The notes: generated by a model from the letters alone, not told the origin. A DNA stretch of 64,000 nt from Prevotella lacticifex (GCF_019973375.1 NZ_BPTV01000001.1:1240001-1304000); one strand, 5' to 3'; counted from the first letter of the stretch, positions 1-9,450 are shown. A program made the numbers and translations.

Positions 1-1852
1 GGATTCATTCGGTATTGCTGGCCTCACGGTCATTCAGCAACGAGTCATCGCTATCTTTGTCTTTGCCACGCTCTCGTGGCTCACGGAGGCCATTCCCTCA
101 TGGGCTACCTCGATAGCCATCATCACCATTATGTGTCTGACTATCAGCAACAACAGCCTCTCGATGTTTAAGGGCGGTGGTGCTGCCATCTCGGCCAACG
201 GCACGGAACTGGAGTTCACCAAGGGCTTGAAGTTTACGTCGGGAATCATTGGCGAGAACAAGATAATCATCGACGAGAAGGGCCAGCAGCTAACTCTCCG
301 TGGTAACGACGTGGCCTTCCGTATTGATTCGCTCCATAAGGGAGAGGTGATAGCTACCACCTATGTGCCTGATAATGAGGACAAAGCCTTCCTTACGCTC
401 ACTAACGCCAACGTCAAGGAGGGTTCGCGTTCCGACTCCCTTGCCGTTATCAACGCTGTCGTCACTAAGGATGCCGAGGTGACGTTCCTCAACAAGGGCG
501 GTCTTATCAATCTGAAGAAGATACAGATTAAGGACGGCGACAAGGTCGTGCGCCAGTGGGACTTCACGAAGGTTTCCGACCGCGACCTCAACAGTTTGCA
601 AAAGGATGCCGCAATATGGAGTGCGGCCAGCGACAAGAGCGGTGTCTACACCAACAGAGCCACCCTCAAGGGTGCCGATTTCGGTGCAGAGCTGAAGTCA
701 TCGGATATTATGGCCACTTTCGCCAATCCAATCATCATCCTCTTCCTCGGCGGATTCATCCTCGCCATTGCCGCTACGAAGTCGGGACTCGATGTCCTCT
801 TGGCCAAGAACCTCATAAAACCATTCGGTAAGAAGAGCGAAAACGTCCTTCTCGGTTTCCTGCTTATCACCGGAGCCTTCTCGATGTTCGTCAGCAATAC
901 GGCCACTGCCGCAATGATGCTGACCTTCCTCACCCCTGTCTTTGCAGCCCTTCCGGCCAGCGGAAAAGGCCGTGTGGCCCTCACCCTGAGCATTCCGGTG
1001 GCCGCCAATATCGGTGGTATGGCCACACCTATAGGCACTCCGCCTAACGCCATCGCTCTCCAGGCCCTTAACGGTCCTGAGCTCCACATGGGAATAGGTT
1101 TCGGACAGTGGATGTCGTTCATGTTCCCGCTCGTCATCGTCCTCCTCCTGATAAGCTGGTTCCTGCTGAAGAAGTTCTATCCTTTCTCGCAGAAGACCAT
1201 CGAACTGACCATTGAGGGCGACGTGCATCGTGGCTGGCGCATGTGGGTGGTGTGCATAACCTTTGCCGTCACGATCATCATGTGGCTCCTCGACAAGGTC
1301 ACCGGTGTCGACGCCAATACCGTTGCCCTTATCCCTATTGCCATCTTCGCTGTCACAGGAGTAATCACTGCCAAGGACCTTCAGCAGATAAACTGGAGCG
1401 TCATCTGGATGGTTGCCGGCGGATTCGCCCTCGGTCTGGGCATGAACGGCTCCGGCCTTGCCAATGCCGCCATTGCCAGCATACCGTTTGGCAGTTGGAG
1501 TCCGATAGTGATCATGATTGTATCGGGACTGATATGCTACTTCCTCAGCAACTTCATATCGAACACCGCCACAGCAGCACTGCTGGTTCCAATCCTCGCC
1601 GTCGTCTGCAATGGTATGGGAGCCAGCCTCGACCCTGTCGGCGGAACGTCGACAATCCTCCTCGGTATCGCCCTCTCGGCATCGGCAGCCATGTGTCTTC
1701 CTATCTCGACACCGCCTAATGCCATCGCTTACTCGACCGGTCTCGTCGACCAGAAAAGTATGCTGAAGATGGGAATAATCGTTGGAATGATTACCATGGT
1801 ATTAGGATATGTAGTCCTTTACATGGTTGGAAAGATGCACATCTTAGGATAA
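1..1852 (+). CDS. DASS/SLC13-family anion:sodium symporter with inserted soluble domain (5' end cut by window)
   Basis: Inner-membrane carrier of the divalent anion:Na+ symporter (SLC13) family, which takes up dicarboxylates, sulfate or related anions. The frame is open from base 2, so the N-terminus lies outside the window and the first internal Met at 131 is not the start. The two family signatures SNTATAA and SNFISNTATAA are present near nt 895 and 1550, each followed by a proline/glycine re-entrant segment (GTPPNAIA near 1035, STPPNAIA near 1710), giving the usual two-repeat fold. Unusually, about 170 hydrophilic residues, rich in predicted beta strand, are inserted between the early helix pair (nt 60-165) and the helix starting at FANPIIILF (nt about 720). 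The substrate cannot be read from sequence. A strong hairpin terminator follows the stop codon. Confidence 0.85.
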   Translation, partial: DSFGIAGLTVIQQRVIAIFVFATLSWLTEAIPSWATSIAIITIMCLTISNNSLSMFKGGGAAISANGTELEFTKGLKFTSGIIGENKIIIDEKGQQLTLRGNDVAFRIDSLHKGEVIATTYVPDNEDKAFLTLTNANVKEGSRSDSLAVINAVVTKDAEVTFLNKGGLINLKKIQIKDGDKVVRQWDFTKVSDRDLNSLQKDAAIWSAASDKSGVYTNRATLKGADFGAELKSSDIMATFANPIIILFLGGFILAIAATKSGLDVLLAKNLIKPFGKKSENVLLGFLLITGAFSMFVSNTATAAMMLTFLTPVFAALPASGKGRVALTLSIPVAANIGGMATPIGTPPNAIALQALNGPELHMGIGFGQWMSFMFPLVIVLLLISWFLLKKFYPFSQKTIELTIEGDVHRGWRMWVVCITFAVTIIMWLLDKVTGVDANTVALIPIAIFAVTGVITAKDLQQINWSVIWMVAGGFALGLGMNGSGLANAAIASIPFGSWSPIVIMIVSGLICYFLSNFISNTATAALLVPILAVVCNGMGASLDPVGGTSTILLGIALSASAAMCLPISTPPNAIAYSTGLVDQKSMLKMGIIVGMITMVLGYVVLYMVGKMHILG

Positions 1853-1856
1853 ACAA

Positions 1857-1894
1857 ATAAAAAAATGTGGGCCATGCGGTCCACATTTTTTTAT
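1857..1894. terminator. Bidirectional hairpin terminator after the DASS gene
   Basis: A ten-pair stem AATGTGGGCC / GGTCCACATT (one G-T pair) with loop ATGC, preceded by an A-run and followed by seven T. It can work on both strands and ends the transporter mRNA. Confidence 0.85.
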
Positions 1895-2010
1895 TTCCGT
1901 TCCTGCTGTGGGGCTATTTCGCAATCGGACGAAGACGAGGATGTACTGCGTCGGGAATCGTCCATCGCAATTATTGCGAGCTCACGAGGATGATGTTTGA
2001 CTGGGAATAG

Positions 2011-2207
2011 TTGTAAGAATATTTCACACTACGACGAAAAATAAACCGCATCTGTAACTATCTAATAATCAATCAGATGGAGATACATGCCATTTCGCGT
2101 TCTAAAACGGTCCATTTCAGCGTCTAAAACGGACCGTTTCAGCGTGCGAAACGGGCCGTTTCGGAACGCCAAACGGTACATATTGCATTGCTGTTAATAT
2201 TTTTCGC
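2011..2207 (-). repeat. 22-bp-phased palindrome array element, copy 1
   Basis: Three 13-bp palindromes (AAACGGNCCGTTT type) at 2105-2117, 2127-2139 and 2149-2161, exactly 22 bp apart. Half-sites at the same spacing end at 2095 (CCATTT) and begin at 2171 (AAACGG). The outer spacers carry complementary GCGTTC / GAACGC. AT-rich direct-repeat boxes flank the array (TTGTAAGAATATTTCA at 2011, CTGTTAATATTTTTCG at 2191), 180 bp apart. By its boxes the copy is in reverse orientation relative to copies 3-5. It occupies the convergent 517-bp gap 1853-2369; apart from it and the terminator at 1857 I see nothing else in that gap. Confidence 0.9.
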
Positions 2208-2369
2208 AATCAGCATACAATCTGGAGGAAACGGGTAAGTGATTTCCGCGGCAATCATATATGAATCGTCCATGTTGCGGGATACGTCTGCCTAACACGC
2301 TGATTTCCAATGGTGTGATTCGTCGTAACCCGTATTTTGGGTCCACACAAATTTTCTCACTAATCGTCG

Positions 2370-3992
2370 TTACAAGCTCTCCAAGTACTCGGCGCACATC
2401 TCAGCGCATCGTTCGCCGTCGATTCCTGCCGACACGATGCCTCCTGCGTATCCGGCACCCTCACCGCAAGGGAAGAGCCCCCGGACGCGGACGTGCATCA
2501 GGTTGTCGCTGTTGCGCAGCACTCTTACCGGTGAGCTCGTGCGCGTCTCACTGGCTATGAGCACAGCCTCGTTGGTGAGGAACCCGTGGTGGTGCTTGCC
2601 GAAGACCTTGAAAGCCTCCTGTAGCCGTTTCGATATGAACTGCGGCATCCAGAAGTGGAGCGGACTCGATATCAGTCCCGGGGCATAGCTCGACTTCGGG
2701 AGGTCGTAACTGAGCCGGTTGTTGACGAAGTCGGTCATGCGCTGGGCCGGAGCCGTCTGCCGGCGGTTGCCCTGTATCCATGTCATACGCTCGAGAGCCT
2801 CCTGGAATCGCATCACGGCCAGGTCGCTGTTCGCAGTCTCGGCAGTTGCCGTCGTATCGTTTACGCCGTCGACCTTGCACTCGCCCTCACCGCTGACGTC
2901 CTCGGGACGAATCTCGACAACCATTCCTGAGTTGCTCCATTTCGTCCCGCGGTTGGCAGGACTCATTCCGTTGGTCACAATCTGCTCGGGTCCCGTGGCC
3001 GCCGGAATGACGAATCCTCCCGGACACATGCAGAAAGAGTAGACACCACGGCCGTCGACCTGCGTCACCATCGAGTATTCGGCCGTCGGCAGATACTTCC
3101 CTTTGCCGTTGCGGTTGTGGTATTGTATCTGGTCGATGAGGGCGGCGGGATGCTCCAGCCGTACGCCAACGGCAATGCCCTTGGGCTTTATCTCCACCTT
3201 GGCATTGGCAAGATAGCGGTAGACATCGCGCGCCGAGTGGCCCGTGGCTAAGATTACCGGTCCCTTGATTGTCAGCTGCTCGCCTGTGGAGCGGACGGCC
3301 TCGACGCCCTCGACGGTGTCACCTTTTATTAATAGTGATGTCATTTTAGTCTCGAAGTGTACCTCACCGCCACATTTTATCACCGTGTCGCGCATGTTCT
3401 CGATAACCCGTGGCAGTTTGTCGGTGCCGATGTGCGGATGAGCCTCGTAGAGAATGGAGGTCTGGGCCCCATGCTGACAGAACACATTGAGAATCTTGTT
3501 GACGTTGCCCCGCTTCTTGCTCCGCGTGTAGAGCTTGCCGTCGGAGAACGCACCGGCACCGCCCTCACCGAAACAGTAGTTCGACTCAGGGTCGACCTTC
3601 TGGTTCTTTGTTATCAGCGCCATGTCGCGCTTGCGGTCGTGGACGTTCTTACCTCTTTCTATTATCACCGGCCGCAGTCCGAGCTCTATAAGCTTCAGGG
3701 CGGCAAAGAGGCCGGCAGGACCCTCGCCGACGACCACTACCTGCGGGCGTCCTTCCACATTCTGATATTCCGTGTGCTCGTACTGCTCGTCCTGTGGATA
3801 TTCGTTGACGTAGGCGCGCACCTTGAGGTTGACGTATATCGTGCGCTGACGGGCATCGATACTCTTCTTCAGCACACGCACGGCATTAATCGTCCGTATG
3901 TCGAGACCTTCCTCCTTGGCGAGGTATGCCTTTATGGCCTCCTCGCAGTATGCATTTTCGGGCAGAACCCTTAGTTGATATTCGTTGGTCAT
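2370..3992 (-). CDS. FAD-dependent dehydrogenase of the COG2509 type
   Basis: Predicted cytoplasmic flavoprotein of 540 aa, of the uncharacterised FAD-dependent dehydrogenase family often called NAD(P)/FAD-dependent oxidoreductase; substrate unknown. A dinucleotide-binding loop GEGPAGLFAALKL lies near residue 87, followed by the acidic strand-2 end VIIERG. A second nucleotide-contact motif ILATGHSARD lies near residue 245, and the C-terminal FAD motif FPCGEGAGYAGGIVSAGIDG near 505. The first 80 residues form the small N-terminal domain usual for this family. The gene stands alone: divergent from thrA, convergent with the DASS gene. A possible -7 box TAATTTTG lies at 4023-4016. Family assignment is secure, physiological role is not. 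Confidence 0.85.
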   Translation of the reverse strand: MTNEYQLRVLPENAYCEEAIKAYLAKEEGLDIRTINAVRVLKKSIDARQRTIYVNLKVRAYVNEYPQDEQYEHTEYQNVEGRPQVVVVGEGPAGLFAALKLIELGLRPVIIERGKNVHDRKRDMALITKNQKVDPESNYCFGEGGAGAFSDGKLYTRSKKRGNVNKILNVFCQHGAQTSILYEAHPHIGTDKLPRVIENMRDTVIKCGGEVHFETKMTSLLIKGDTVEGVEAVRSTGEQLTIKGPVILATGHSARDVYRYLANAKVEIKPKGIAVGVRLEHPAALIDQIQYHNRNGKGKYLPTAEYSMVTQVDGRGVYSFCMCPGGFVIPAATGPEQIVTNGMSPANRGTKWSNSGMVVEIRPEDVSGEGECKVDGVNDTTATAETANSDLAVMRFQEALERMTWIQGNRRQTAPAQRMTDFVNNRLSYDLPKSSYAPGLISSPLHFWMPQFISKRLQEAFKVFGKHHHGFLTNEAVLIASETRTSSPVRVLRNSDNLMHVRVRGLFPCGEGAGYAGGIVSAGIDGERCAEMCAEYLESL

Positions 3993-4015
3993 AACCTGTC
4001 ATTAGTATTTCTCTG

Positions 4016-4023
4016 CAAAATTA
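4016..4023 (-). promoter_or_regulatory. Candidate -7 box for the FAD dehydrogenase gene
   Basis: TAATTTTG on the minus strand fits TAnnTTTG and lies 24 bp before the start codon. No clear TTTG is seen at the expected -33 distance, so this is weak. Confidence 0.4.
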
Positions 4024-4044
4024 ATCAATTTTCTTGTGAAATAG

Positions 4045-4075
4045 TTGGCTGTTGTTATAAATCTTCGTACTTTTG
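4045..4075 (+). promoter_or_regulatory. Promoter of the threonine operon
   Basis: TTGG at 4045-4048 and TACTTTTG at 4068-4075 form a Bacteroidota -33/-7 pair. The remaining leader is about 65 nt and contains a short hairpin CCCTC-N7-GAGGG, with no recognisable leader peptide or riboswitch. Confidence 0.65.
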
Positions 4076-4142
4076 CTCTCAAGTTTAGCATTTCCCTCCT
4101 TGTAAGAGGGGTGCCGAATAGTAACATTTATATAAGAACATA

Positions 4143-6578
4143 ATGAAAGTATTGAAATTCGGCGGAACATCCGTTGGTTCCGTAAAGTCCATTCTCAGCT
4201 TGAAGAGCATTGTCGAGCGGGAAGCCAAACATCAGGAGATTGTAGTCGTCGTCAGCGCCCTTGGCGGCATCACCGACAAGCTGCTTGCCACATCGCGGTT
4301 GGCAGAGAGCGGCGACGAGAGATGGAAAGACCAGTTCAAGGAAATGGTCGACCGCCATCACCAGATGATTGACACCATCATCACCGACACTGCCGACCGT
4401 GAGGCCCTTTTCGCCAAGGTCGACGCCCTCTTCGAGCAGCTCCAGTCGCTTTACCGTGGCGTTTTTCTCGTCCATGACCTCAGCCATAAGACTCAGGATG
4501 CCATTGTATCCTATGGCGAGCGCCTCAGTTCGAATATCGTTGCTACACTCATCCGTGGCGCGAAGTGGTTCGATTCGCGTGATTTTATCAAGACTCACGA
4601 CATCCACGGACGCCGCAGTCTCGACTCCGACCTCACCATGCGGCTCGTGCGTAGTGCCTTTGCCGAGATGCCGCGCATCAGTGTTATGGGCGGATTTATT
4701 GCCCGCGACAGTGCCACCGACGAGATTACGAACCTCGGTCGTGGCGGCAGCGACTACACAGCGTCAATCATTGCCGCGGCCCTTAATGCCGAAGTATTGG
4801 AGATTTGGACTGATGTCGACGGATTCATGACCGCCGATCCGCATGTCATCTCGACGGCATACACCATCAACGAGCTCAGCTATACCGAGGCTATGGAGCT
4901 CTGCAATTTCGGTGCAAAGGTCATCTATCCTCCAACCATCTATCCCGTCTGCGTAAGGAATATCCCTATTAAGGTGAAGAACACCTTCAATCCCAACGGG
5001 CGCGGAACCATTATCAAGCAGAAAATTGACGACGACCGCAAGCCCATCAAGGGCATATCGTCGATCAGCGGCACAACGCTCATCACTGTTACCGGTCTGT
5101 CGATGGTCGGTGTCGTGGGTGTCAACCGCCGCATCTTCACCTCGCTCGCCGATAATGGCATCAGCGTCTTCCTCGTCTCGCAGGCCTCATCGGAGAATTC
5201 TACCTCCATCGGTGTCCGCGATGCCGATGCCAAGGCTGCCGTCGCCGTGCTCAACGAGGAATTCAAAGCCGAGATTGAAGATGGCCGGATGTTCCCCATG
5301 CATGCCGAGAGCGGACTGGCCACCATCGCTATCGTGGGCGAGAATATGAAGCATGCGGCCGGAATAGCCGGAAAACTCTTCGGAACCCTGGGCCGCAGCG
5401 GTATCAGTGTCATTGCCTGTGCGCAGGGTGCCAGTGAGACAAATATATCGTTTGTCGTCGACGGGAAGTCGTTGCGGAAAGCCCTCAACGTTCTCCACGA
5501 CTCGTTCTTCCTCTCTGAGTATAAGGTTCTTAACCTCTTCGTATGCGGTGTGGGAACGGTTGGCGGGAAACTCCTCGACCAGATTCGCAGCCAGTATGCC
5601 GACCTCGCGCAACGCTCACATCTCAAGCTGAAAGTCGTAGGCATTGCCTCGTCGCACAACGCCATCTTCAACCGCGACGGCATCGACCTCTCGAAATACC
5701 GCGAGGAACTGAAAAACAGTGAGCCCAGCGACCCGTCGAAGCTACGCGACAGCGTCATCGGCATGAACATCTTCAACAGTGTGTTTGTCGACTGTACGGC
5801 ATCGAAGGACATCGCAGCCCTGTATCAGGTTTTCCTCGAGCATAATATTTCGGTCGTGGCGGCCAATAAGATTGCAGCTTCCAGCGACTATGAGAGCTAT
5901 CTGAGGCTGAAACGCACTGCCATAGCCCGAGGCGTGAAATTCCTTTTCGAGACAAATGTCGGAGCCGGACTGCCAATCATCGGAACAATCAACGACCTTC
6001 GCAACTCCGGTGACAAGATTCTGCATATCGAGGCCGTCCTTTCGGGAACGCTGAACTTCATCTTCAACGAAATCAGCGCCGACGTGCCGTTCTCCGAGAC
6101 CGTGCGCAGGGCAAAGAAGGAAGGTTATTCCGAGCCCGACCCACGTATCGACCTCAGCGGTGTCGACGTCATCCGCAAACTCGTCATCCTCACCCGTGAG
6201 GCCGGATATCGTGTGGAACAGGCTGATGTAGAGAAACATCTCTTCGTGCCGGATGAATATTTCGAGGGCTCCGTCGACGACTTCTGGAAGAAACTTCCCG
6301 ACCTCGATGCCGACTTTGAGCGGCGCCGGCAGGAAATAGCCCGGGAGAATAAGAAATGGCGTTTCGTCGCTACAATGGACGCAGGAAGAACGAGTGTAGC
6401 CTTGAAAACGGTCGGCCCGAGCCATCCTTTCTATAATCTTGAGGGCTCCAATAATATCGTCATGCTCACCACCGAGCGCTATAAGGAATATCCGATGCTC
6501 ATCCAAGGCTACGGAGCCGGTGCGTCGGTGACGGCCGCAGGAGTTTTTGCTAACATCATGAGTATTGCTAATATTTGA
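4143..6578 (+). CDS. thrA: Bifunctional aspartate kinase / homoserine dehydrogenase
   Basis: Catalyses the first and third steps from aspartate to homoserine, feeding threonine (and methionine) synthesis; cytoplasmic. The 811-aa length matches the fused family. Residues 1-290 are the aspartokinase: KFGGTSVGS at the N-terminus and GRGGSDYTA near 198. Residues about 310-455 contain the two ACT regulatory modules, as in threonine-inhibited enzymes. Residues about 463-811 are homoserine dehydrogenase: NAD(P) loop CGVGTVGG near 468, GTLNFIFNEI near 635 and GYSEPDPRIDLSG near 660. It is first gene of a threonine operon and its stop is 11 bp before the next start. The promoter at 4045-4075 drives it; feedback by threonine is expected from the family, not shown here. 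Confidence 0.96.
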   Translation: MKVLKFGGTSVGSVKSILSLKSIVEREAKHQEIVVVVSALGGITDKLLATSRLAESGDERWKDQFKEMVDRHHQMIDTIITDTADREALFAKVDALFEQLQSLYRGVFLVHDLSHKTQDAIVSYGERLSSNIVATLIRGAKWFDSRDFIKTHDIHGRRSLDSDLTMRLVRSAFAEMPRISVMGGFIARDSATDEITNLGRGGSDYTASIIAAALNAEVLEIWTDVDGFMTADPHVISTAYTINELSYTEAMELCNFGAKVIYPPTIYPVCVRNIPIKVKNTFNPNGRGTIIKQKIDDDRKPIKGISSISGTTLITVTGLSMVGVVGVNRRIFTSLADNGISVFLVSQASSENSTSIGVRDADAKAAVAVLNEEFKAEIEDGRMFPMHAESGLATIAIVGENMKHAAGIAGKLFGTLGRSGISVIACAQGASETNISFVVDGKSLRKALNVLHDSFFLSEYKVLNLFVCGVGTVGGKLLDQIRSQYADLAQRSHLKLKVVGIASSHNAIFNRDGIDLSKYREELKNSEPSDPSKLRDSVIGMNIFNSVFVDCTASKDIAALYQVFLEHNISVVAANKIAASSDYESYLRLKRTAIARGVKFLFETNVGAGLPIIGTINDLRNSGDKILHIEAVLSGTLNFIFNEISADVPFSETVRRAKKEGYSEPDPRIDLSGVDVIRKLVILTREAGYRVEQADVEKHLFVPDEYFEGSVDDFWKKLPDLDADFERRRQEIARENKKWRFVATMDAGRTSVALKTVGPSHPFYNLEGSNNIVMLTTERYKEYPMLIQGYGAGASVTAAGVFANIMSIANI

Positions 6579-6589
6579 TTTCTAAGATT

Positions 6590-7837
6590 ATGAAACACAT
6601 TATTATATTAGGTGACGGCATGGCTGACCATGCCATTGAACGCCTCGGAGGAAAGACTCCGTTGCAGTTTGCCGACGTTCCATATATGGATATGCTTGCG
6701 CGGCGCGGACGGACAGGACGTCTCGTAACGGTCCCTGACGGCTTTGCGCCGGGTTCGGAGGTTGCCAATACGGCCATCCTCGGCTACGACCTCAATAAGG
6801 TCTATGAGGGCCGCGGTCCTCTCGAGGCCGCCTCGATAGGCTATGAGATGCGTCCCGACGACCTTGCCATACGCTGCAATATCATCACTATCGCCGACGG
6901 AAAGATTAAAAATCACCACGGCGGCCATCTGTCGACGGCAGAGGGAACTGAGCTTATCGAGTTTCTCGATGAGCAACTCGGCAACGACCGTGTGCATTTC
7001 ATACCCGGAATACAGTACCGCCACCTGCTTATCATCAAGGGTGGAAACAAACATATCGTCTGCGTAGGGCCTCACGACCATCCCAATGAGCCGTGGGAAC
7101 CGCTGCTCGTGAAGCCGGAAACCGGTTATGATGAGTCGAAGGACTCACATAAAGCCGAGCTCACTGCCGAGCAGACAGCCGATCTGCTGAATGACCTCAT
7201 ACGGAAAAGTCAGGAACTTTTGGCTACACATCCGTTCAATGTGCGCCGTGTGAAGGAGGGCCAGGACCCTGCCAACTCCATCTGGCCGTGGAGTGGGGGC
7301 TACCGTCCGTCGATGCAGACTCTCAAGGAGTTGTATCCCGATGTGCACTCCGGTAGTGTCATTTCGGCTGTCGACCTCATCCGGGGTATCGGCCACTATG
7401 CCGGTCTCGACGTGATAAAGGTGCCACGGGCCACGGGTCTTGCCAACACAAACTATGAGGGAAAGGTACAGGCGGCGCTGACGCAGCTGTATAATCAGGA
7501 TTTTGTGTTTCTGCATTTTGAGGCTACCGATGAGGCCGGACATGACGGCGACCTCGACTTGAAGATTCGGGCTATCGAATATCTCGACCATCGGGTGGTG
7601 GAACCTATATATAATGAGGTGAAAACATGGGACGAACCGGTGGCCATAGCCGTTCTCCCCGATCATCCAACGCCCGTGGAGATACGTACTCACGTCAAGG
7701 AACCGGTGCCGTTCTTGTTCTGGTACCCCGGTATAGAGCCCGACTCTGTTACTCTTTATGACGAGGAGAGTTGTGTATCAGGTAGTTATGGTATGCTCCG
7801 ACTCAACGAGTTCATGGATAAGTTTATGTCGCTCTGA
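6590..7837 (+). CDS. ApgM-family (2,3-bisphosphoglycerate-independent phosphoglycerate mutase-like) protein; probable homoserine kinase
   Basis: A 415-aa member of the alkaline-phosphatase superfamily branch called archaeal-type cofactor-independent phosphoglycerate mutase. Metal ligands and nucleophile are visible: GDGMAD at residues 7-12, the nucleophile region PGSEVANTAILGYD near 54, EATDEAGHDGD near 311 and LPDHPTP near 356. I start it at the ATG at 6590, giving MKHIIILGDGMAD; an upstream TTG frame would overlap thrA. It sits between thrA and thrC where other bacteria have thrB, and no thrB homologue is seen here. Genetic work on Bacteroides has assigned homoserine kinase activity to the equivalent gene, so homoserine phosphorylation is the likelier role; glycolytic mutase activity remains possible. 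Confidence 0.85.
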   Translation: MKHIIILGDGMADHAIERLGGKTPLQFADVPYMDMLARRGRTGRLVTVPDGFAPGSEVANTAILGYDLNKVYEGRGPLEAASIGYEMRPDDLAIRCNIITIADGKIKNHHGGHLSTAEGTELIEFLDEQLGNDRVHFIPGIQYRHLLIIKGGNKHIVCVGPHDHPNEPWEPLLVKPETGYDESKDSHKAELTAEQTADLLNDLIRKSQELLATHPFNVRRVKEGQDPANSIWPWSGGYRPSMQTLKELYPDVHSGSVISAVDLIRGIGHYAGLDVIKVPRATGLANTNYEGKVQAALTQLYNQDFVFLHFEATDEAGHDGDLDLKIRAIEYLDHRVVEPIYNEVKTWDEPVAIAVLPDHPTPVEIRTHVKEPVPFLFWYPGIEPDSVTLYDEESCVSGSYGMLRLNEFMDKFMSL

Positions 7838-7850
7838 CAGTATCATTCGT

Positions 7851-7880
7851 TGTCGACAGCCGTAAAGGCGGCTGTCGGCA
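7851..7880 (+). other. Intercistronic hairpin between apgM-like gene and thrC
   Basis: A stem of about 12 bp built on GACAGCCG / CGGCTGTC with a 6-nt loop, in the 132-bp gap. No T-tract follows, so it is more likely an mRNA-stability or attenuating element than a terminator. Confidence 0.5.
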
Positions 7881-7969
7881 GTAGTCATTAACATCAAAAA
7901 ATAACATTCCGTACGGCGATGGCGGGGGTAATGCTTTCCGCTTTCGTGGCTCGGTGGAAATAATATAAT

Positions 7970-9304
7970 ATGCTATACTATTCGACTAATAAACGGGCAC
8001 CGATGGCAACGTTAGAGAAAGCCGTAGTGAAAGGTCTCGCTGAGGACCGCGGTCTTTACATGCCCGAGAAGATAAACAAGTTGCCGCAGGCGTTTTTTGA
8101 CCATATCGACGGTCTGTCGTTTCGCGAGATAGCACGCAACGTTGCCGATGCTTTCTTCGGCGACGATGTGGAGGGCGAGGCTCTGCGGAAGATTGTCTAC
8201 GACACGTTGGCCTTCGATGTTCCCGTACATAAGATTGACGAGAATATCTATTCGCTTGAGCTGTTCCATGGTCCGACCTTGGCTTTCAAGGATGTAGGTG
8301 CCCGTTTCATGGCCCGGCTGTTGCAGTATTTCGTTGTTCCGGCTTCAGCTGAGGACGGAAAGGCGGCTCCCATCAATGTGCTTGTAGCCACATCGGGCGA
8401 TACGGGGTCGGCAGTGGCCAACGGATTCCTTGGTGTCGACGGCATCAATGTCTACGTTCTCTATCCTAAGGGAAAGGTGTCGAAGATTCAGGAGAGCCAG
8501 TTCACAACCCTCGGAAAGAATATTACAGCTATTGAGGTCGACGGCGTTTTCGATGATTGTCAAGCACTTGTGAAGAATGCTTTCATGGATGAGGAACTCA
8601 ATGCCCACATGCGGCTGACATCGGCGAACAGTATCAATGTGGCCAGATTTCTCCCTCAGGCCTTCTATTACTTCAATGCTTACGCCCGACTCAAGCAGTG
8701 TGGGGTATTGAAAATCGCTGATGGAAAGTCGAATATGGTTATGTGTACGCCGTCGGGAAACTTCGGAAATATTACGGCCGGACTCTTCGGTATGCGCATG
8801 GGACTGCCAATAAAGCGTTTCATCGCAGCAAATAATGCCAACGATATATTCTATAAGTATCTCCAGACGGGCAAATATGAGCCTAAGCCCTCGAAGCAGA
8901 CACTCGCAAACGCTATGGATGTGGGTGATCCATCGAATTTCGCGCGCATCCTTGACCTTTACAACGGATCTTGGGAGGACATAAAGGCGGATATCTCCGG
9001 TGCCACATATACTGATGATGATATCCGTGATACGATGAGGGAATGCTATAACCGAACCGGCTATGTGCTTGATCCTCATGGTGCTTGCGGCTATCGCGCT
9101 CTGCGCGGGCAGCTCCAGCCGGGTGAGGTGGGAGTATTCTGCGAGACGGCGCACCCCGCTAAATTCAAGGAGAAGGTTGACGCTATAATCGGCGCCGACA
9201 TCGAAATACCGGAACGCTTGGCGGCTTTCATGCGCGGAACAAAGCAGTCGATTCCAATGAGTAAGGACTTTGCTGAGTTCAAGAGTTTCTTAATGTCAAG
9301 ATAA
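7970..9304 (+). CDS. thrC: Threonine synthase
   Basis: PLP enzyme converting O-phosphohomoserine to threonine, the last step of the operon's pathway; cytoplasmic. At 444 aa it belongs to the fold-type II subgroup that begins with the Y-S-T-N/R motif (YYSTNKRAP). The PLP-binding lysine is Lys107 in LAFKDVGARF, and the phosphate/PLP loop TSGDTGSAVANGF lies near residue 141. It follows the ApgM-like gene by 132 bp including a hairpin. A hairpin terminator at 9325 closes the operon. Confidence 0.96.
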   Translation: MLYYSTNKRAPMATLEKAVVKGLAEDRGLYMPEKINKLPQAFFDHIDGLSFREIARNVADAFFGDDVEGEALRKIVYDTLAFDVPVHKIDENIYSLELFHGPTLAFKDVGARFMARLLQYFVVPASAEDGKAAPINVLVATSGDTGSAVANGFLGVDGINVYVLYPKGKVSKIQESQFTTLGKNITAIEVDGVFDDCQALVKNAFMDEELNAHMRLTSANSINVARFLPQAFYYFNAYARLKQCGVLKIADGKSNMVMCTPSGNFGNITAGLFGMRMGLPIKRFIAANNANDIFYKYLQTGKYEPKPSKQTLANAMDVGDPSNFARILDLYNGSWEDIKADISGATYTDDDIRDTMRECYNRTGYVLDPHGACGYRALRGQLQPGEVGVFCETAHPAKFKEKVDAIIGADIEIPERLAAFMRGTKQSIPMSKDFAEFKSFLMSR

Positions 9305-9324
9305 GTAATACATTTGTATAGCAG

Positions 9325-9363
9325 AAAGGTATTCTTTGCATATAGCAGAGAATACCTTTTCTC
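9325..9363 (+). terminator. Terminator of the threonine operon
   Basis: AAAGGTATTCT (9325-9335) pairs with AGAATACCTTT (9349-9359), an 11-bp perfect stem followed by a short T-rich stretch. Confidence 0.75.
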
Positions 9364-9450
9364 AATTTAAAAAGTAGCTCTATAGCAGTGGTTGATAGCC
9401 AATAAATTGAAGGTAAAGGAAAAAAGGAACAAAAGTAATTGGCAAAAAAT

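Noticed and set aside
2011..2207. Target-site duplications of an insertion sequence at the ends of the arrays
   Set aside because: The flanking direct-repeat boxes share a consensus among all copies, so they belong to the element and are not copy-specific duplications; no transposase is present.
4076..4142. Threonine attenuator with leader peptide before thrA
   Set aside because: No short open frame rich in Thr/Ile codons; only a small 5-bp hairpin.
4940..5812. 290-codon open frame antisense to thrA
   Set aside because: Shadow of the thrA codon pattern; Arg/Ser-rich with no recognisable domain.
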